The translations under genes and the position numbers were made by a program. Below the pieces are notes generated by a model that saw nothing but the letters and a program-made list of their open reading frames with translations, made no database searches and was not told the DNA's origin. Positions 1-8,580 of a stretch of DNA of 64,000 nucleotides are shown piece by piece (positions within the stretch are counted from its first letter, which is position 1; every line of letters begins with the position of its first letter). Origin of the DNA: Nannocystis bainbridge (GTDB taxonomy: Bacteria; Myxococcota_A; Polyangia; Nannocystales; Nannocystaceae); assembly GCF_028368995.1 (NCBI RefSeq), contig NZ_JAQNDL010000002.1:310001-374000 (forward strand), given 5' to 3'.

Positions 1-179
1 TCGCTCTCGAGGCCCCAGAAGTTGGGGAACACCAGGCGGAAGTACAGCGGGTCGTCGTCGTCGACGGTGAGGCAGTAGAAGCGGCCCTCGCACTTGAACA
101 CGAGGTCGCCGGCGTCGTCGGCGACGGGCCGGAAGCCCTCGGCGCGCAGGAACTCGGCGTAAACCTCCGCCTGGCTCAT
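1..179 (-). CDS. YbjN-like protein, N-terminal part (cut by window edge)
   Basis: The first 59 residues of a gene that runs out of the window. The reading starts MSQAEVYAEFLRAEGFRP and continues with a pattern of DxxGDLVFKxEGxxYxLxxDDxDPxYFRLVFPNFW. This resembles the small YbjN / type III chaperone-like fold proteins that are common in bacteria and have no settled enzymatic role. The ATG is supported by a TATCCT hexamer 6 nt upstream on the same strand, a spacing seen at many starts here. No function is claimed beyond the fold resemblance. Confidence 0.6.
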   Translation of the reverse strand, partial: MSQAEVYAEFLRAEGFRPVADDAGDLVFKCEGRFYCLTVDDDDPLYFRLVFPNFWGLES

Positions 180-268
180 GCGCGCAGGATACCCCGCGCG
201 GCGGAGGGGCGGCAACGCTGGCGCGAGCGCGGCGAATTGCGGGCGCTCATACGCGGGACGGCTTGCTT

Positions 269-1108
269 TCAGCGCGGCGCGTGGTGCAAGACCGTCGGCT
301 CGGGCAAGATCTGGCGCAGGTACGCGTCGGCGAGCATGCCGGACCGTTGCTCGCGCGGGTAGCCGAGCGAGCACTCCTCGAAGCGCACGCCGTCGATCCA
401 GTCGGTGCGCCGGGTGTGAAGGTGGCCGCTGACGACCACGCGCGCGCCGTAGCGGCGGTGCCAGTCGTGCGTGGCGAGCGTGCCGCACCACGGGCGGTAC
501 CGCGGCACGCGCGGGATGAAGATGAGGTCGTCGCGCAGCGGCCAGTGATTGACGAGGACGGTCGGGTGCGCCTGCGATCGCTCGAGCCGCGCGGCGGCCG
601 TGCTCACGCGCGCGGCGGACCAGGCGGCGATGTCGGGGAACGGGGCGGGATCGAGGCGCGATTCGTCGGCGGCGACGACGCCGTCCTCGGCGGCCCAGGC
701 GATCGCGCCGGCGCGGTCGAGGCCGGGCGGGGCGAAGCCGTAGTCGTAGAGCAGCGCGAGCAAGGCGATGGTGTGCGGGCCGCCGTCGCCGGGCCACACG
801 GGCCACTCGTCGTCGACGCCGACGACGCCGCGCGCGCGGCACAGCTCGCCGAGCGCGGCCAGCTTGTCGGCGCCGCCGAGGCGGACGCCCCGCTCCTCGG
901 AGGTCCACAGCTCGTGGTTGCCGGGCACCCACAACAGCCGGGCGAACCGCGGCTGCAGCAGGTCGAAGGCCCACTGCATGTGATCGCCGGTCTCGCCGAT
1001 GTCGCCGCCGACGATGAGCCAGTCATCTGGCTTTGGGGACAGGTGGACGAGCAGCTCGCGGTTGCGGCGGTGACCGACGTGGAGATCGCTGAGGGCCCAG
1101 AGCTTCAT
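269..1108 (-). CDS. metallophosphoesterase (calcineurin-like)
   Basis: A 279-residue cytoplasmic protein with the ordered metal-binding motifs of the calcineurin-like phosphoesterase superfamily: DLHVGH near residue 8, GDIGE near 35, GNHE near 63, an internal NHWPL, and GHLH near 228. These bind two metal ions and hydrolyse phosphoester bonds; the substrate cannot be told from sequence. No signal peptide is present. A TAGCCT hexamer lies 12 nt before the ATG. Part of the half-motif of the dispersed palindrome (TTTGGGGACAGG) is embedded near codon 25. Confidence 0.85.
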   Translation of the reverse strand: MKLWALSDLHVGHRRNRELLVHLSPKPDDWLIVGGDIGETGDHMQWAFDLLQPRFARLLWVPGNHELWTSEERGVRLGGADKLAALGELCRARGVVGVDDEWPVWPGDGGPHTIALLALLYDYGFAPPGLDRAGAIAWAAEDGVVAADESRLDPAPFPDIAAWSAARVSTAAARLERSQAHPTVLVNHWPLRDDLIFIPRVPRYRPWCGTLATHDWHRRYGARVVVSGHLHTRRTDWIDGVRFEECSLGYPREQRSGMLADAYLRQILPEPTVLHHAPR

Positions 1109-1276
1109 GCGGGCGCCGGCAGGCTAAGGCGGCGAGCGCGAGCTTTCAAGCGCGCGCGGGAGGGCGGAAGGGCCGCAGGGCGGCGGCGAACCCCGACCAA
1201 GGTCGGGTCCGCCGGCGCGTGCGTCGAGCGCCGCGGCCCGGGCGAGGCCGCGCGTTCGCGGTATGCTGCGCGGCGC

Positions 1277-2944
1277 ATGACGACCCTCCCCAACGATCCG
1301 TCGGCCCAGCGGCGCGAGGCGACCTTCCCGCGGCTCACCGAGGCGCAACAGCACCGGCTGTGTCGCTACGGCCGCCGCCGCCCGATGCGGGCCGGCGAGA
1401 TCGTGTTCGAGCACGGCGAGACGGGCACCAATTTCTTCGTGATCCTGTCGGGCACGCTCGAGGTGGTGCAGCCGGGCTACGACGGGGTCGAGCACCCGGT
1501 GGTGATCCACGAGGCGGGCCAGTTCACCGGCGAGATCAACATGCTGACCGGGCGCCCGAGCCTGGTGCGCGCGCGGGTCGGGGCGCCGGGCGAGGTGCTG
1601 GAGATCGATCGGGAGGGGCTGCGCCACATCGTCCAGGTCGAGGCGGAGGTCGGCGAGCTGTTGATGCGCGCGTTCATCCTCCGCCGCGTCAGCCTGATCG
1701 CCCACAACGCCAGCGACGCGGTGCTGGTCGGGTCGGTGCACTCGCCGGCGACGCTGCGGTTGAAGGAGTTCCTGACGCGCAACGGCCACCCGTTCTCGTA
1801 CATCGACGTCGAGCGCGACGCGGACGTCGCGGGGCTGCTCGAGCAGTTCCAGGTGGCGGTCGACGAGGTGCCGGTGATCATCTGCCGCGGCAATCAGGTG
1901 CTGCGGAACCCGACGACGGAGGAGGTGGCGCGCTGCCTCGGCTTCAACGCGGACGTCGATCGCAGCGTGCTGCGCGACGTGGTGGTGATCGGGGCCGGGC
2001 CGGCGGGGCTGGCGGCGGCGGTGTACGCGGCGTCGGAGGGGCTCGACGTGCTGGTGATCGAGCGCAACGCGCCGGGCGGGCAGGCGGGCTCGTCGTCGAA
2101 GATCGAGAACTACCTGGGCTTTCCGACAGGTATTTCGGGACAGGCGCTGGCCGGGCGGGCGCTGACGCAGGCGCAGAAGTTCGGGGCCCACGTGGCGGTG
2201 GCGATGTCGGCGGTGCGGCTCGACTGCTCGCGCACGCCGTACGTGGTGGAGCTGGAGGGGCAGGGCTCGGTGCAGGCGCGGGCGATCATCCTGGCGACCG
2301 GGGCGCAGTACCGCCGGCTCGGGGTGCCGGACCTGAGCCGCTTCGAGGGCGACGGGGTCTACTACGGGGCGACGCAGATGGAGGCGCAGCTGTGCTCGGG
2401 CGAGGAGGTGATCGTGGTCGGCGGCGGCAACTCGGCCGGGCAGGCGGCGGTGTTCCTGGCCGAGACGGTGCGCCACGTGCACGTGCTGGTGCGCTCGAGC
2501 GGGCTGGCCGACAGCATGTCGCGCTACCTGATCCGCCGGATCGAGGAGCACCCGAAGATCACGCTGCGGCCGTTCACGGAGATCGTCGAGATGACCGGCG
2601 AGACGAGCCTGCAGCAGGTGCGGTGGGTCAACCGCAAGGACGGGACGAGCGAGACGCGCCCGATCCGCCACGTGTTCTCGATGGCGGGCGCGCGCCCGAA
2701 CACGGGCTGGCTCGAGGGCTGCGTGGCGCTGGACCCGGCGGGGTTCGTCAAGACCGGGCCGGACGTGACGGCGGAGGAGCTGGCCCCGCGGCCGTGGCGA
2801 CGCGCTCCGTACCTGCTCGAGACGAGCCTGCCCAACGTGTTCGCGGTCGGCGATGTGCGCTCGGGCAACGTCAAGCGCGTGGCGTCGGCGGTCGGCGAGG
2901 GCTCGATCTGCGTGCAGATGGTCCACCGCGCGCTGGCAGAGTGA
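1277..2944 (+). CDS. cyclic-nucleotide-binding / glutaredoxin-like / thioredoxin-reductase-like fusion oxidoreductase
   Basis: A 555-residue three-part protein. Residues about 10-140 form a cNMP-binding (CRP-like) domain with the GEIN-type loop. Residues 152-222 look like a glutaredoxin/thioredoxin-fold domain without a CxxC. Residues 235-555 are a class-II pyridine nucleotide-disulfide oxidoreductase module with FAD motif VVIGAGPAG (236-244), NAD(P) motif VVGGGNSAG (381-389) and the C-terminal FAD motif GDV. The redox CxxC of true thioredoxin reductases is absent: the place reads YGATQMEAQLC. It is therefore better called a thioredoxin-reductase-like flavoprotein, probably gated by a cyclic nucleotide. 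The start has TATGCT 9 nt upstream. The next gene, a UBP zinc finger, follows 29 nt later and is probably co-transcribed. Confidence 0.85.
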   Translation: MTTLPNDPSAQRREATFPRLTEAQQHRLCRYGRRRPMRAGEIVFEHGETGTNFFVILSGTLEVVQPGYDGVEHPVVIHEAGQFTGEINMLTGRPSLVRARVGAPGEVLEIDREGLRHIVQVEAEVGELLMRAFILRRVSLIAHNASDAVLVGSVHSPATLRLKEFLTRNGHPFSYIDVERDADVAGLLEQFQVAVDEVPVIICRGNQVLRNPTTEEVARCLGFNADVDRSVLRDVVVIGAGPAGLAAAVYAASEGLDVLVIERNAPGGQAGSSSKIENYLGFPTGISGQALAGRALTQAQKFGAHVAVAMSAVRLDCSRTPYVVELEGQGSVQARAIILATGAQYRRLGVPDLSRFEGDGVYYGATQMEAQLCSGEEVIVVGGGNSAGQAAVFLAETVRHVHVLVRSSGLADSMSRYLIRRIEEHPKITLRPFTEIVEMTGETSLQQVRWVNRKDGTSETRPIRHVFSMAGARPNTGWLEGCVALDPAGFVKTGPDVTAEELAPRPWRRAPYLLETSLPNVFAVGDVRSGNVKRVASAVGEGSICVQMVHRALAE

Positions 2945-2973
2945 GACAGGCAGGGCAAAAACGGAGATCGATC

Positions 2974-3243
2974 ATGGCGAACGAGACTTGTGACCACCTC
3001 GACCAAATCCACGATGTCCGCCCGCACACCCGCGGCTGCGAGGAGTGCCTGAAGCTCGGCGACGAATGGGTGCACCTGCGCCTTTGCATGTCCTGCGGGA
3101 AGGTCGGCTGCTGCGATTCGTCGAAGAACAAGCACGCGACGGCGCATTTTCAGCAGACGCAGCACGCGATCGTGCGCTCGCTCGAGCCGGGTGAGCGGTG
3201 GTTCTGGTGCTACGTGGACGAGGTCGGGTTCGAGGCGGAGTGA
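2974..3243 (+). CDS. UBP-type zinc finger protein
   Basis: An 89-residue protein that is essentially one ZnF-UBP domain: CDHLDQI, GCEECLKLGDEWVHLRLCMSCGKVGCCDSS and the His-rich KNKHATAHFQQTQHAIV segment provide the zinc ligands. In eukaryotes this fold binds ubiquitin C-termini. Bacterial copies are often next to, or fused with, thioredoxin-reductase-like flavoproteins, as here, where their role is not established. The gene is 29 nt downstream of the flavoprotein, with an ACGGAG ribosome-binding sequence before the ATG. Confidence 0.85.
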   Translation: MANETCDHLDQIHDVRPHTRGCEECLKLGDEWVHLRLCMSCGKVGCCDSSKNKHATAHFQQTQHAIVRSLEPGERWFWCYVDEVGFEAE

Positions 3244-3276
3244 GGCGAGGCGCGGCGGAGGCCCAGCCGCGCGGCG

Positions 3277-3906
3277 TCACAGGGCGAAGACTTCGAGGTT
3301 GTCGAAGAACACCCGGGCCTCCCAGCCGCCGAAGGCGAAGTGGCGCTGGGCGGGGCCGCTGAGCGGCTCGGGGTCGTCGTAGCGGAGGGCCTCCTGGCCG
3401 TCGAGCTCCCAGGTGATGCCGCCGTCGCGGCGGGTGACGGCGAAGTGGTAGCGCTTGCCGGCCTCGACCTTGAGCGCCTGGGTGGTCTTGCGATCGCCGC
3501 CGTGCTCGTCGCGGCGGACGATGGCGCTGGTGGTGTTGTTCCAGCCGCCGAAGATGACGACGTAACCAGTGGCGGTGTAGCTGGCGCTGCGGGCGAAGCT
3601 CTTGCCGTCGCCGGCGAGCTCGATCTTGATGTCACCCTCGTCGGTGGCGGCGCGGGCGTCGAACTCGATGCGCACGTTGTCGGGCAGCGGGAGGGTCAGC
3701 CAGAGCGGGTGGTTGCGCAGGCCCTCGATGACGAGCTCGCCAGCCTCGATGCGAGCGCCGGGGCCGGTCGATTTCCAGGAGTCGCCGAGCTCGGGGCCGT
3801 CGAAGCGGTCGGCGAACAGGAGCTGGGCGGGGCCGGCGCTGCTGTAGGTGCGGGGCAGCTCCTCGCAGGCGAGCAAGAGCAGGGCGAGGGGGGCGAGGCG
3901 GCGCAT
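3277..3906 (-). CDS. lipoprotein with concanavalin-like (LamG/DUF1080-type) domain
   Basis: A 209-residue predicted lipoprotein. Signal MRRLAPLALLLLAC ends in the lipobox LLAC. The mature part (LLFADRFDGPELGDSWKSTG..., ...FDARAATDEGDIKIELAGDG..., ...GGITWELDGQEALRY..., ...FFDNLEVFAL) has the pattern of a jelly-roll beta-sandwich of the concanavalin/LamG or 3-keto-disaccharide hydrolase type, which often binds or acts on carbohydrate. No catalytic residues can be assigned. I chose the internal ATG at 3906 because it places the signal peptide at the N terminus; the longer reading runs through a copy of the dispersed palindrome. Confidence 0.65.
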   Translation of the reverse strand: MRRLAPLALLLLACEELPRTYSSAGPAQLLFADRFDGPELGDSWKSTGPGARIEAGELVIEGLRNHPLWLTLPLPDNVRIEFDARAATDEGDIKIELAGDGKSFARSASYTATGYVVIFGGWNNTTSAIVRRDEHGGDRKTTQALKVEAGKRYHFAVTRRDGGITWELDGQEALRYDDPEPLSGPAQRHFAFGGWEARVFFDNLEVFAL

Positions 3907-3910
3907 GGCG

Positions 3911-3955
3911 AGAGGGACAGGTCCGATAGGCAAGGTCGAAAGGGACATGTGCGAA
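3911..3955. repeat. dispersed palindrome copies (degenerate)
   Basis: Two half-copies of the dispersed element, GGGACAGGTCC and AAGGGACATGTG, about 30 nt apart between the kinase stop and the lipoprotein start. They match the GGACA(T/G)GT arm of the element but do not form one perfect hairpin. Confidence 0.5.
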
Positions 3956-3963
3956 GCGCCAGG

Positions 3964-5310
3964 TCAGGCGCGGGCCGCGGGGTCGGGGCCGAGCATGCGG
4001 ATCAGGCGGTCGGACCAGCCGTCGGGCAGGCCGTGCGGGACGTGCTGTTCCGGGTCGAGGGCGGCGGCGCCGATCTGGTCGAACACGGCGGGCAGCGGCT
4101 GCGGGTGGAGGGCCAGCTCGAGCAGGACGACGCCGGCGCTGAACAGGTCGGTGGCCGGGGTGGCGCGGGCGGCGGGGCCGGGGCTGCGCAGCTCGGGGGC
4201 GAGGTAGCGCAGGGTGCCGGCGTGGCCGCTGCCCGAGCGTGGGTCGGCGAGGGCGAGGCCGAAGTCGGCGAGGGCGACGGGCGAGCCCTCGCGGGCCTCG
4301 CGGACGAGGATGTTGGCGGGCTTGATGTCGCGGTGGACGGCGCCGGCGGCGTGCACGGCCCTGAGCGCGCTGACGATCTGGGCGCCGACCCGCGGCAGGT
4401 CAGCGGGGCCGAGCAGGCGCTTGCGCACGGCGACGCGCAGGTTGCCGCCGCGGCACAGGCCGAGGGCGACGAAGCGGTGGGCGGGCTGGACGTCGAGGAG
4501 GGCGACGACGTGGGGGCTGCGCACGCGGGCGAGGGTGCGGGCCTCGGCGAAGAAGCGGGCGCCGACGAGGCGGCCGTCGCTGCCCTCGGCGACCAGGCGC
4601 TTGATGGCGACGTCGCGGCCGACGCGGCGGTCGAAGGCCTGGTAGACGACGGCGTGGCGGCCGCGGCCGAGCGGGCGGCCGAGCTCGTAGCGGTCGACGC
4701 CGAGGCCGGCGACAAGCTCGGTGGCGTCGAGGCCCTCGAGCAAGGCGAGGCCGCGGCTGGCGTGGGCACCGCCGCGGCCGAGACGGCGCTGGGCGGTGCT
4801 CCAGCCGCGCAGGGCGCGGGCGTGGTCGATGTCGACGGCGAGCAGGGCCTCGAAGTGGCGCAGGGCGCCGAGCGGGTCGCCGCGGTCGAGCAGGGTGTCG
4901 CCGAGCAGCAGGTTGGCGGCCACGTAGGCGCCGGTGGGCTGCCAGCGGCTGTCCTCGACCTCGGGCAAGGCGAGGGCGGCGCGGGCGAGCTCGACGCCGA
5001 GGTCAGGCGCGAGGGCGTCGCACAGCTCGCGCGCGAGCACGAGGACGAGCTCGGGCCGCGGGCGCAGGCGCAGGTGGGCGGCGAGGCTGACGAGGGCGCC
5101 GCGGACGTAGCCGGCGTGGCTGAGGTCGCGGAGCTGGCGATCGATCTCGGGGGCCGGGGCGCCCTCGACGAGGCGGCGCGAGAGGGCGGCGATGCCCGGC
5201 AGCTCGCGCGGCAGCTCGGCGCCCTCGGAGAGGCGCGCGAGCACGGCCCGCAGCTGATGGTCGAGGGCTGGATCGACGCGGATGTCACCGCGGAGGGGCT
5301 CGATCGGCAT
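3964..5310 (-). CDS. Ser/Thr protein kinase with N-terminal helical/TPR-like region
   Basis: A 448-residue protein. Residues 1-205 are alpha-helical with TPR-like segments (GAYVAANLLLGDTLLDRGDPLGALRHFEALL within 127-157). Residues 208-448 are a Hanks-type kinase: glycine-rich loop GRPLGRGRHAVVY (211-223), VAIK (Lys237), HRDIKPAN (326-333), DFG (349-351), APEL (371-374). All catalytic residues are present. The chain stops right after the last C-lobe motif and has no transmembrane anchor, so it is probably cytosolic. An FHA protein lies upstream on the same strand, separated by a palindrome array, and the divergent MoxR/vWA operon is next; the kinase may act on that system. Confidence 0.9.
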   Translation of the reverse strand: MPIEPLRGDIRVDPALDHQLRAVLARLSEGAELPRELPGIAALSRRLVEGAPAPEIDRQLRDLSHAGYVRGALVSLAAHLRLRPRPELVLVLARELCDALAPDLGVELARAALALPEVEDSRWQPTGAYVAANLLLGDTLLDRGDPLGALRHFEALLAVDIDHARALRGWSTAQRRLGRGGAHASRGLALLEGLDATELVAGLGVDRYELGRPLGRGRHAVVYQAFDRRVGRDVAIKRLVAEGSDGRLVGARFFAEARTLARVRSPHVVALLDVQPAHRFVALGLCRGGNLRVAVRKRLLGPADLPRVGAQIVSALRAVHAAGAVHRDIKPANILVREAREGSPVALADFGLALADPRSGSGHAGTLRYLAPELRSPGPAARATPATDLFSAGVVLLELALHPQPLPAVFDQIGAAALDPEQHVPHGLPDGWSDRLIRMLGPDPAARA

Positions 5311-5330
5311 GGGGACGGGGGAGGGGGCCG

Positions 5331-5481
5331 GAGGGACAGGTCGCGGGGGCTGATGACAGGGTCGAAGAGATGGGTTCTTTGGGGAATGTACTCGGGGACA
5401 GGTTCTTCGGGGCATGTCCTTATGGATATGGCCGTTGGGAAATGTCCTCGGGGACATGTCCTCGGGGACACCGGTCAGGTC
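5331..5481. repeat. cluster of dispersed palindrome units
   Basis: About seven units of the dispersed element are packed into 150 bp, for example TCGGGGACATGTCC repeated directly at 5448-5467, with degenerate neighbours GGGGAATGTAC, GGGGACAGGTTC, GGGGCATGTCC and GGATATGGCC at roughly 12-18 nt intervals. It fills the gap between the kinase start and the FHA gene and overlaps the FHA stop codon. Confidence 0.85.
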
Positions 5482-6815
5482 ATGGCGATCTCGAGGGTAA
5501 GGCGGCCGTCGGGGAGGTCGAGGTGGAGGCGGTCGCCGTGGAGGAGCTCGACGGTGGCGCCGGTGCCGAGGGGCTCCTGGCCGAGCTGGGCGCGCACGCC
5601 GGGGGCGATCCGCACGGCGATGAAGGGCGGGCGCAGCTCGAGCACGGCGGGGATCGGGCGGTCGGGGGCGAGCCACAGCGGGCCGCCGCCGGGCAGGTAG
5701 AGGGTCCAGGGGGCGACGAGGCCGGGGGCGAGCGGGCGCAGGAGCGCGCCGAGCTCGGCGCGCTCGCGCGGGAGCGGGTGGACCTCGAGGCGGGCGGCGG
5801 CCAGGCCGAGGGCGAGCTCGCCGGGGCCCTCGAGGGCGAGCGGCTCGCCAGGGGCGAGGGCCTCGCCGCGCCAGAAGGTGCCGGAGCGTGAGCCGAGGTC
5901 GACGAGGGCGACCGCGAGCTCGACCTCGTCGAGGCCGGCCTCGCTGGCAGCGGCGGCGGCGATGGCCTCGAGGCGGAGGGCGGCGTGCTCGCGCGAGAGG
6001 CTGACGCCGCCGAGGCTGAGCTCGACGTCGGGCGAGCGACCGAGCCGCAGGTCGGTGCGCAGGACGACGCGGGTGGCCTGGCCGGAGCCCCAGCGCAGGT
6101 CGAGCCGCTGGCCGCGCGGGAGGGCGACGGCGAGGTCGGCGTGGACGCGGGCGAGGGCGGCCCGCAGCAACGGGGTGCCGCTGTGGGCGAGCGGGCCGCG
6201 GGCGGTGCGGGCGTCGTGAAGGTGCTCCTGCAGCAGGCCGTGGGCGAAGAACCGCCGACCCTCGCGCAGGGCGGCGTCGATCTCGTCGCTGGCGCGCTGG
6301 AGTTCGGCCTCGGCGTGCTCGATGCGGTCGATGAGGCCGAGCACGTACTCGAGCTGGGTGACGGCGCCGGCCCGCTCGTAGGCGACGGCGGCCCGCCGCA
6401 ACATGTGGAGGCGCTCGTAGATCTCGCCGGCGATGGCGCCCTGGTCGGCCTCCTCGAGCGCGCGGGCGGCCTCCATGAGGATGGCGCGCCGGGGGGCGCC
6501 GTCTTCCATGAACTCGGCGTGGCGCAGGAGGGTCTCGGCCAGCGCCTGGTGGAGGCTGCGGCCCTCTTCGGTGGCGCCGGAGTGGCGGGCGGCGCCTTCG
6601 CGCAGGAGGGCGATCCGCTGGGCCGTGCCGCACAAAGTATGGGCGTACTCGAGGCGCAGGGCGGCGGCGCGGGCGTGGTCGCCGGTGTGCTCGAGGGCCC
6701 GCGCGCGGGTGAGGCCGTCGCCAGGGCGGGCCGGCGTGTCGAGCGCGGCGGAGGGCGGACGCAGGGCAGGCGGCGGGGGTGGGGGCGGCGGACGCGGCTT
6801 GCTCGGGCGGGACAA
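5475..6815 (-). CDS. FHA-domain protein with TPR-like N-terminal region
   Basis: A 446-residue protein. After a Pro-rich start (residues 5-20), residues 35-200 are helical with TPR-like spacing. Residues about 248-346 are an FHA phosphothreonine-binding domain: LGRS (258-261), SREHA (274-278), GSRSGT (308-313). The C-terminal 90 residues look like another beta-rich domain. The start is a TTG at 6815, chosen because a TAGCAT hexamer lies 9 nt upstream, the same spacing as at many other starts, and because the nearby ATG at 6826 is in another frame. FHA domains read kinase phosphorylation, which fits the adjacent kinase. Confidence 0.8.
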   Translation of the reverse strand: MSRPSKPRPPPPPPPPALRPPSAALDTPARPGDGLTRARALEHTGDHARAAALRLEYAHTLCGTAQRIALLREGAARHSGATEEGRSLHQALAETLLRHAEFMEDGAPRRAILMEAARALEEADQGAIAGEIYERLHMLRRAAVAYERAGAVTQLEYVLGLIDRIEHAEAELQRASDEIDAALREGRRFFAHGLLQEHLHDARTARGPLAHSGTPLLRAALARVHADLAVALPRGQRLDLRWGSGQATRVVLRTDLRLGRSPDVELSLGGVSLSREHAALRLEAIAAAAASEAGLDEVELAVALVDLGSRSGTFWRGEALAPGEPLALEGPGELALGLAAARLEVHPLPRERAELGALLRPLAPGLVAPWTLYLPGGGPLWLAPDRPIPAVLELRPPFIAVRIAPGVRAQLGQEPLGTGATVELLHGDRLHLDLPDGRLTLEIAMT

Positions 6816-6969
6816 GCAGCGCCCATGCTAACACGCCGGGACCCGGACGCCGCAGGGCGCCGTCTGCGGGCCCGCGGCGCCCGGCAGCGAGGCTTTCGCG
6901 CGCGCCAGGCCAGGCCGGGAGTCGAGGCCGTAGATGGCCCGCAGGGGAGCGGCTACACTGCCGGTCCCG
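6816..6969. promoter_or_regulatory. divergent promoter region, FHA gene and MoxR/vWA operon
   Basis: TAGCAT (minus strand, 6825-6830) lies 9 nt before the FHA start and TACACT (plus strand, 6954-6959) lies 10 nt before the plus-strand operon. Neither start has a Shine-Dalgarno sequence. I infer two divergent -10 elements giving very short or no 5' leaders. No -35 box was recognised. Confidence 0.45.
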
Positions 6970-8580
6970 ATGCCCGCCCTGCTCGAGCCGATCGCCGCCG
7001 GCCAGACGCGCTTTCATCTCCAGGGTCTGGCGCCGGACGCTCGCGGGGTGGCGTGCGGGCGCGAGACGCTGGTGGCGTTCCCGTCGCTCGACCGCCTGGT
7101 GGCGTTCCTCGGCGCGTACAGCGAGGAGTGCAGCCTCGACGAGCTGATCCCGACGATGACGATCGAGCGGGCCCGCCGCGAGGGCGGCGGTCATGCGCTG
7201 CTGATGCGCTGCGCCGGCACCGACAGCTACGCGCTCGATCGCCTGGGCCGGCTGTCGCTGGCGGTCCACGGCCAGCTGTTCACCGGCAGCGGCACCGTGT
7301 TCGTCCGCTACCGCGACCGCATGGCCCCGTTCGGCTACGACCTCGCGGGCAGTACGACCACGGCCGCGAGCCCTGAAGAGGTGCTGGTGGTCGATTTCGA
7401 CGTCGCGGCGCGCTACCGCGCCCTCGATCGGCTCGACCCGGTCGAGCTGATCCAGCGCCTGTCGCTGCGCCAGATCCCGCTGCCGCTGGCCGGCATCGCC
7501 TCCGACCCGCAGCTGTGCGGGCTGCACGAGATCGCCCTGGTGCTGGTGGCACCTGGCCTTTCGGACAGGGTCCTGAGCTACCTGTGGAGCAACCAGGTGC
7601 CGCTCGCGGGGGTCCGCGTGGCCCTCGCCGGCGAGCGCCGGGCCAGCCTGCTGGTGCGGCTGCGCCAGCCGAGCGGGCAGGTGCTCGACGTGCTGCACGG
7701 GATCCCGGGGGTCGAGCTGCTGGCGCCGGTGTCGCAGCGGGCGGCGGTCGAGATCGGGTACCGCCACCCGATCCACCTGGCGTCGGCGTCTTCGTGCCTG
7801 CCGGGCGACGAGATGTACCTGTTCCGCGGGCGCGTCGGCCGGGTCGAGCGGCTCGACGGGGCGCCGCAATTCATCGACGGGGCCCACCTGGTGCGCAGCG
7901 AGACGGCGGCGCGGGTCCACGAGCCGGGCGACGCCCGCGGGACCGCGGTGCAGGCCCTCAAGGTCGAGCTGCGGCTGCGGCCGACGGCGTCGATCCGCGA
8001 GCCGCGGGGGGCGCTGATCCGCTGGGAGCAGGCGGGCCTGCTGCGGCGCCTCATCTACCTGATCCCGCCGATGGCGCTGGCGGCGGCCCGGCTGGCGGTG
8101 CTGCCTCAAGGGATGCTGGTGCTGACCGGGTCGTCGCTCGGCGGCGCGGCCGGGCTGGCGGCAGGGGTCGGGGCGGCGGCGATCATCCCGCTGGGGATGC
8201 GCATCGTCGAGGTCGCGCCGGGGGTGCTGGTGCCCGACGGGTTCGAGCTGTGGCCGCACGTGCGCCCGCAGCTGGTGCGCGAGCTGCTGGGGCTCGAGGC
8301 GGCCGACCACGCGCTGTTCCTCGGCACCGAACAGAGCCCGCTGCGCCTGCGGCCCGATCACCTGGCGCCGCTCGACGCGGCGATGATGAGCCGGCTCGAG
8401 CTGGCGGTGATCGAGGCGAGCCCGTCGGAGACGCCGACTTCGGGCCCGGCGACGCTGCAGAACGAGCGGCTCGGGCGCTTCGCGCTGTGGGGCTTCGGCG
8501 AGGCGGGCCGCGGCGGGCGAGCCGTCGCGGTCGAGGAGCCGAGCGAGACGCCGGAGCTGCCGCCGGGGCGAGAGTCGTGA
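6970..8580 (+). CDS. MoxR/vWA operon protein, unrecognised (536 aa)
   Basis: First gene of a coupled five-gene run. The 536-residue product has no domain I can name. It has no N-terminal signal. Residues 360-425 include two hydrophobic stretches around RRLIYLIPPMALAAARLAVLP and GLAAGVGAAAIIPLGMRIV, which could be membrane-associated or buried. The sequence alternates beta-like segments, as in beta-propellers. Position next to MoxR and vWA genes suggests it is the variable partner of a MoxR-vWA ternary system, in which one component is usually a beta-propeller-like protein; that is inference from context. The stop overlaps the next start by 4 nt. Confidence 0.55.
   Translation: MPALLEPIAAGQTRFHLQGLAPDARGVACGRETLVAFPSLDRLVAFLGAYSEECSLDELIPTMTIERARREGGGHALLMRCAGTDSYALDRLGRLSLAVHGQLFTGSGTVFVRYRDRMAPFGYDLAGSTTTAASPEEVLVVDFDVAARYRALDRLDPVELIQRLSLRQIPLPLAGIASDPQLCGLHEIALVLVAPGLSDRVLSYLWSNQVPLAGVRVALAGERRASLLVRLRQPSGQVLDVLHGIPGVELLAPVSQRAAVEIGYRHPIHLASASSCLPGDEMYLFRGRVGRVERLDGAPQFIDGAHLVRSETAARVHEPGDARGTAVQALKVELRLRPTASIREPRGALIRWEQAGLLRRLIYLIPPMALAAARLAVLPQGMLVLTGSSLGGAAGLAAGVGAAAIIPLGMRIVEVAPGVLVPDGFELWPHVRPQLVRELLGLEAADHALFLGTEQSPLRLRPDHLAPLDAAMMSRLELAVIEASPSETPTSGPATLQNERLGRFALWGFGEAGRGGRAVAVEEPSETPELPPGRES

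Noticed and set aside
2128..2156. A palindrome insertion in the flavoprotein (GACAGGTATTTCGGGACAGG)
   Set aside because: The encoded FPTGISGQAL is a conserved segment of thioredoxin-reductase-like proteins, so the resemblance may be coincidental despite the unusual codons.
3964..8361. A single 1465-residue minus-strand protein
   Set aside because: Only the kinase part (3964-5310) looks like protein; the rest is Arg/Pro/Ala-rich antisense of other genes, a common artefact in very GC-rich DNA.
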